DNA of 7,570 bases from Gammaproteobacteria bacterium. Its GTDB lineage: Bacteria > Pseudomonadota > Gammaproteobacteria > UBA9339. Positions 5,875 through 7,570 of this stretch are shown one piece after another (within the stretch, counting starts at the first letter, position 1; the number at the start of each line of letters is the position of its first letter). The stretch covers positions 1 to 7,570 of the forward strand of contig JAHIYS010000054.1 in assembly GCA_018814965.1 (NCBI GenBank), read 5' to 3'. The position numbers and the translations under genes were made by a program. Under the pieces are notes generated by a model. The model ran no database searches and was not told the DNA's origin. It saw nothing but the letters and a program-made list of their open reading frames with translations.

Positions 5875-6174
5875 ATGGGATTGTATTTTTGCCCTAATTG
5901 CTTGAATTTAAAGGTGCGGGTTGTTAGAAAAGAAGAGCTTGGTAGGCTTAGCAAATACAAGATCAAGAAGGCTATAAAAGAGAATAACATAGACTCTCTA
6001 GGATTACCATTTCCTCTAAATTGGGCTTCATATAAGAGGTTGGCTAGGTATAGAAGTTGTAAGATTATTTATTGTAGTGAAAATATGTTGGTCAGAAGCC
6101 TTTACATTTATAGAGAAGGGCTCGAAGGCAGTTTGACCCCTAACAAAAGCGAGCCATGCCCCAAATACAAATAA
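5875..6174 (+). CDS. Small basic protein with CPNC motif, unrecognised
   Basis: 99 residues from ATG 5875. A GTG at 5869 is in frame, but the AAGAAGAGG at 5861-5869 is correctly spaced only for the ATG. Cys6-Pro-Asn-Cys9 is at the N-terminus, and Cys62 and Cys67 (SCKIIYC) lie further on. Four cysteines in two pairs suggest a zinc-ribbon-like fold, though the gap between pairs is long. A helical, Lys/Arg-rich middle (RLSKYKIKKAIKENN) and overall positive charge would suit nucleic-acid binding; that is inference. There is no signal peptide. The stop overlaps the start of the TPR gene by 19 bp, so the two are probably translationally coupled. I do not recognise a family. The short length and lack of a known domain leave some chance that it is not translated. 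Confidence 0.5.
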   Translation: MGLYFCPNCLNLKVRVVRKEELGRLSKYKIKKAIKENNIDSLGLPFPLNWASYKRLARYRSCKIIYCSENMLVRSLYIYREGLEGSLTPNKSEPCPKYK

Positions 6175-6710
6175 AAAAGATATTACTAACTCTAATATTA
6201 ATTTTGACAGTTTCTAAAGCAGACGCTCAAGATGTTAAAAAAAATATTAATTGGGACAAAATAGATGCCCAATTATTCAGTGATTTAAAGCAGAGGACTG
6301 GAAAAGATGATGCAGAAAACTATCAAGCAATTGGTGCCGTCCATTTTAAGTATGAGAACTGGGATAAGGCTGAGATGTATTACAAAAAAGCACTGGAGTT
6401 AAATCCCAAACTTTATTGGTCTTGGTATAATTTGGCATTGTTATATCTAGATACTGAAGAGGGAGTTGGTTACTTAAAGAAGACAATTGAAGCTAATCCA
6501 ACTTATGCGCCGGCATACTATTGGCTGGCCTATTCGTACTGTAGGGATAGAAAAGACGAAGAAGCAATACCCATTTTTAAAAAATATTTAGGGGTGGCAA
6601 AGGATGATCCAAATGAATCTGGTAGATACGAATATGCCCAAGATGTCTTGAGGGAATTGCTAGTGGGCTTAGAAGGGGAGAATTTAAGTAAGACAAGAAG
6701 ACCAGAGTAA
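6156..6710 (+). CDS. Exported TPR-repeat protein
   Basis: 184 residues. MPQIQIKK and then LLTLILILTVSKADA form a Sec signal peptide with probable cleavage between Ala25 and Gln26, so the product is periplasmic or surface-exposed. Three tetratricopeptide repeats follow. TPR1 is about 55-86 (ending KALELNP). TPR2 is about 87-115 (WYNLALLYL to KKTIEANP) and about five residues shorter than the usual 34, the loss lying at its inter-helix turn. TPR3 is about 116-150 (YYWLAYSYCRDRKDEEAI and KKYL). TPR arrays are protein-binding scaffolds; the partner is unknown. The start overlaps the preceding gene by 19 bp in another frame, and no strong ribosome site precedes ATG 6156, which suggests translation by coupling. 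The next gene follows after 32 bp. Confidence 0.87.
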   Translation: MPQIQIKKILLTLILILTVSKADAQDVKKNINWDKIDAQLFSDLKQRTGKDDAENYQAIGAVHFKYENWDKAEMYYKKALELNPKLYWSWYNLALLYLDTEEGVGYLKKTIEANPTYAPAYYWLAYSYCRDRKDEEAIPIFKKYLGVAKDDPNESGRYEYAQDVLRELLVGLEGENLSKTRRPE

Positions 6711-6730
6711 TAATTCAAGGTTATTTTCTT

Positions 6731-6738
6731 AAAGGTGA
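6731..6738 (+). promoter_or_regulatory. Ribosome binding site of the 6743 gene
   Basis: AAAGGTGA lies 4 nt before ATG 6743, with its AAGG core about 7 nt away. It is the strongest ribosome site in this cluster and fixes the start; no promoter-like sequence is evident in the 32-bp gap, supporting co-transcription with the TPR gene. Confidence 0.5.
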
Positions 6739-6742
6739 CTGT

Positions 6743-7342
6743 ATGAGGCCTGAATGGTATGGTGACAAGCGTGATTTATTAAAATGGGCAGTTTTATATC
6801 ATATTGCCGCTGAATTTAATTCTGACATATTATTGCAGGTGGCATTTTTTAGAGAAAGCAAGTATTCAGAAGTAAGAATGAATGGAAAAGAGAGGGATAT
6901 ACCAAAAGACATCCTTTCGCACTTTCGCAATTTATATAATATCTATAATATGAATTTTAAATGTGAAATACACCTTTTTGATGAACTTTTTGATAATCGC
7001 GGAGTATACTTGAAGGCATTGTTAAAGAAAATTATAGGATATAAAGGTAAGAGAAAGATTATCTTTCTGGATCCGGACACCGGTCTTGAACCACAGAAAA
7101 CTAAATCTTGCCTTAAGCATGTTTTGGAGGATGAGGTGAAAAAGATATGGGAAGCCATGGATCCAAAGGATGTGCTAGTGGTGTATCAACACAAAACAAA
7201 TATGGCTGGCGAGCCATGGAAGGACAGCAAGAGGGAGCAATTGGCAAAGACGATAAACACTATAAAAGAAGCTGTTAAAATTGCGCAGGGGCCTAAAATA
7301 GCTGATGATGTTGTATTCTTTTATGTCGCTAGAGAAAAGTAA
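6743..7342 (+). CDS. Conserved-looking cytoplasmic protein, function unknown (WYGDKRDLLKW / FLDPDTGLE motifs)
   Basis: 199 residues, no signal peptide or membrane segment. It has an alternating strand-helix pattern with strongly motif-like stretches: WYGDKRDLLKW (5-15), LLQVAFF (30-36), FLDPDTGLE (108-116) after a hydrophobic strand, VLVVYQHKT (144-152) and ADDVVFFYVA (187-196). The Asp-rich loop after a strand (FLDPDTG) looks like an active or ligand-binding site in a Rossmann-like enzyme. I recall similar unnamed proteins in bacterial genomes but cannot name a family. The GDKRDLLKW...DPDTGLE order distantly recalls RlmJ-type methyltransferases (HAGN..D.LKH ... DPPYE), yet the glycine-rich SAM loop is not visible, so I do not claim methyltransferase activity. 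It is the last gene of the 5875-7342 cluster; whether it works with the exported TPR protein is unclear. Confidence 0.75.
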   Translation: MRPEWYGDKRDLLKWAVLYHIAAEFNSDILLQVAFFRESKYSEVRMNGKERDIPKDILSHFRNLYNIYNMNFKCEIHLFDELFDNRGVYLKALLKKIIGYKGKRKIIFLDPDTGLEPQKTKSCLKHVLEDEVKKIWEAMDPKDVLVVYQHKTNMAGEPWKDSKREQLAKTINTIKEAVKIAQGPKIADDVVFFYVAREK

Positions 7343-7355
7343 TAAGTAATTTTAA

Positions 7356-7385
7356 TTGACAAGTTTCCCTACCGAGAGTTAAAAT
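7356..7385 (+). promoter_or_regulatory. Promoter for the leader and secreted protein starting at 7543
   Basis: -35 TTGACA (7356-7361), 18-bp spacer, -10 TAAAAT (7380-7385), the same arrangement as at 5825-5854. The predicted start near 7392 gives a leader of about 150 nt before ATG 7543. Confidence 0.5.
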
Positions 7386-7404
7386 TGAATACACAATTTA
7401 GCAT

Positions 7405-7419
7405 ATCCGTAAAACGGAT
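7405..7419 (+). repeat. Small hairpin in the 7392-7542 leader
   Basis: ATCCGT (7405-7410) and ACGGAT (7414-7419) form a perfect 6-bp stem with an AAA loop, close upstream of the terminator hairpin at 7424. Confidence 0.4.
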
Positions 7420-7423
7420 TTTA

Positions 7424-7464
7424 CCCGACGACCTGGACAAGGAGGTTATCGGGATTTTTGTTTT
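7424..7464 (+). terminator. Intrinsic terminator between the 6743 gene and the 7543 start
   Basis: CCCGA (7424-7428) pairs with TCGGG (7449-7453). Inside it, GACCT (7430-7434) pairs with AGGTT (7443-7447), with one mismatch between the helices and an 8-nt loop. ATTTTTGTTTT follows. It may simply end the 5875-7342 transcript. It also lies downstream of the promoter at 7356 and could attenuate the gene starting at 7543. Confidence 0.6.
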
Positions 7465-7542
7465 GAATAGGCAACGTCCATAAGAAATAAATACTATTCT
7501 CAACGTACGGCTGGAAAACCGGAAAGGATTATTGAGATTAAT

Positions 7543-7570
7543 ATGAAGCAATTTATACAGGTGTGGGCTA
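7543..7570 (+). CDS. First nine codons of a secreted protein, cut by window end
   Basis: ATG 7543 begins MKQFIQVWA, a charged n-region running into a hydrophobic core. The last four codons-worth of bases repeat the first bases of the 5-661 gene in the same frame, so this is most likely the true N-terminus of the TolB-like protein or of a near-identical paralogue. The ribosome site is not ideal: GGAAAGGA (7521-7528) is 14 nt away and a GAG at 7534-7536 is nearer. Confidence 0.55.

Noticed and set aside
7369..7551. 60-codon - strand frame near the right end
   Set aside because: It overlaps the promoter, terminator and the N-terminal coding start at 7543, and its product has no domain or signal.
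1..7570. CRISPR arrays, tRNA genes, rRNA genes and recombinase att sites
   Set aside because: There are no regularly spaced repeats, no tRNA-like cloverleaf or CCA end and no rRNA-conserved segment. The 12-bp terminal repeat is explained more simply by end joining, and no integrase other than the IS transposase is present.

Overview
The window (about 7.6 kb, AT-rich, bacterial) carries eight protein-coding regions plus a short N-terminal stub, almost all on the + strand. The one exception is a transposase on the - strand. Three products begin with Sec signal peptides, and the domain mix is LamG, TolB-like propeller, TPR, a divergent Hsp70 and an rve-type transposase. That mix suits an uncultured Gram-negative bacterium of the Planctomycetes/Verrucomicrobia/Omnitrophota kind. 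The lineage is my inference: no rRNA or other phylogenetic marker is present.

Layout. 5-661: TolB-like beta-propeller protein whose N-terminus is cut by the window edge. 662-985: no gene, but a good promoter (785-813), a compactly folded RNA (about 820-896) and an intrinsic terminator (904-932), which together look like a ~113-nt small RNA or riboswitch-type leader. 989-1804 and 1846-3486: an exported LamG-domain protein and a cytoplasmic Hsp70-like ATPase lacking the normal helical lid, 41 bp apart and probably one operon. 3487-3870: no gene, a few hairpins, probably containing one end of an insertion sequence. 3871-4944 (-): DD35E rve transposase. 5077-5544: a reading frame with no proper start directly beside the insertion sequence, probably the 3' remainder of an interrupted gene. 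5545-5868: no gene, but a family of related direct and inverted repeats and a good promoter. 5875-6174, 6156-6710 and 6743-7342: a small Cys-containing protein, an exported TPR protein and an unrecognised conserved-looking cytoplasmic protein, likely one operon. 7343-7542: promoter, hairpins and a terminator, followed at 7543 by the first nine codons of a secreted protein.

The oddest large-scale fact is that the window's two ends fit together. Bases 3-14 equal bases 7559-7570, and reading from ATG 7543 across the join into base 15 restores a textbook signal peptide to the TolB-like protein at 5-661. The simplest readings are a closed circle of about 7558 bp or a unit of a tandem repeat. No replication, partition or mobilisation gene is visible, so a plasmid identity is not established.

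The most interesting candidate for undescribed biology is the promoter-RNA-terminator cassette at 785-932 upstream of the LamG-Hsp70 pair. In it, one 5' segment can pair with either of two downstream segments. A second terminator-bearing leader lies upstream of the TolB-like gene.
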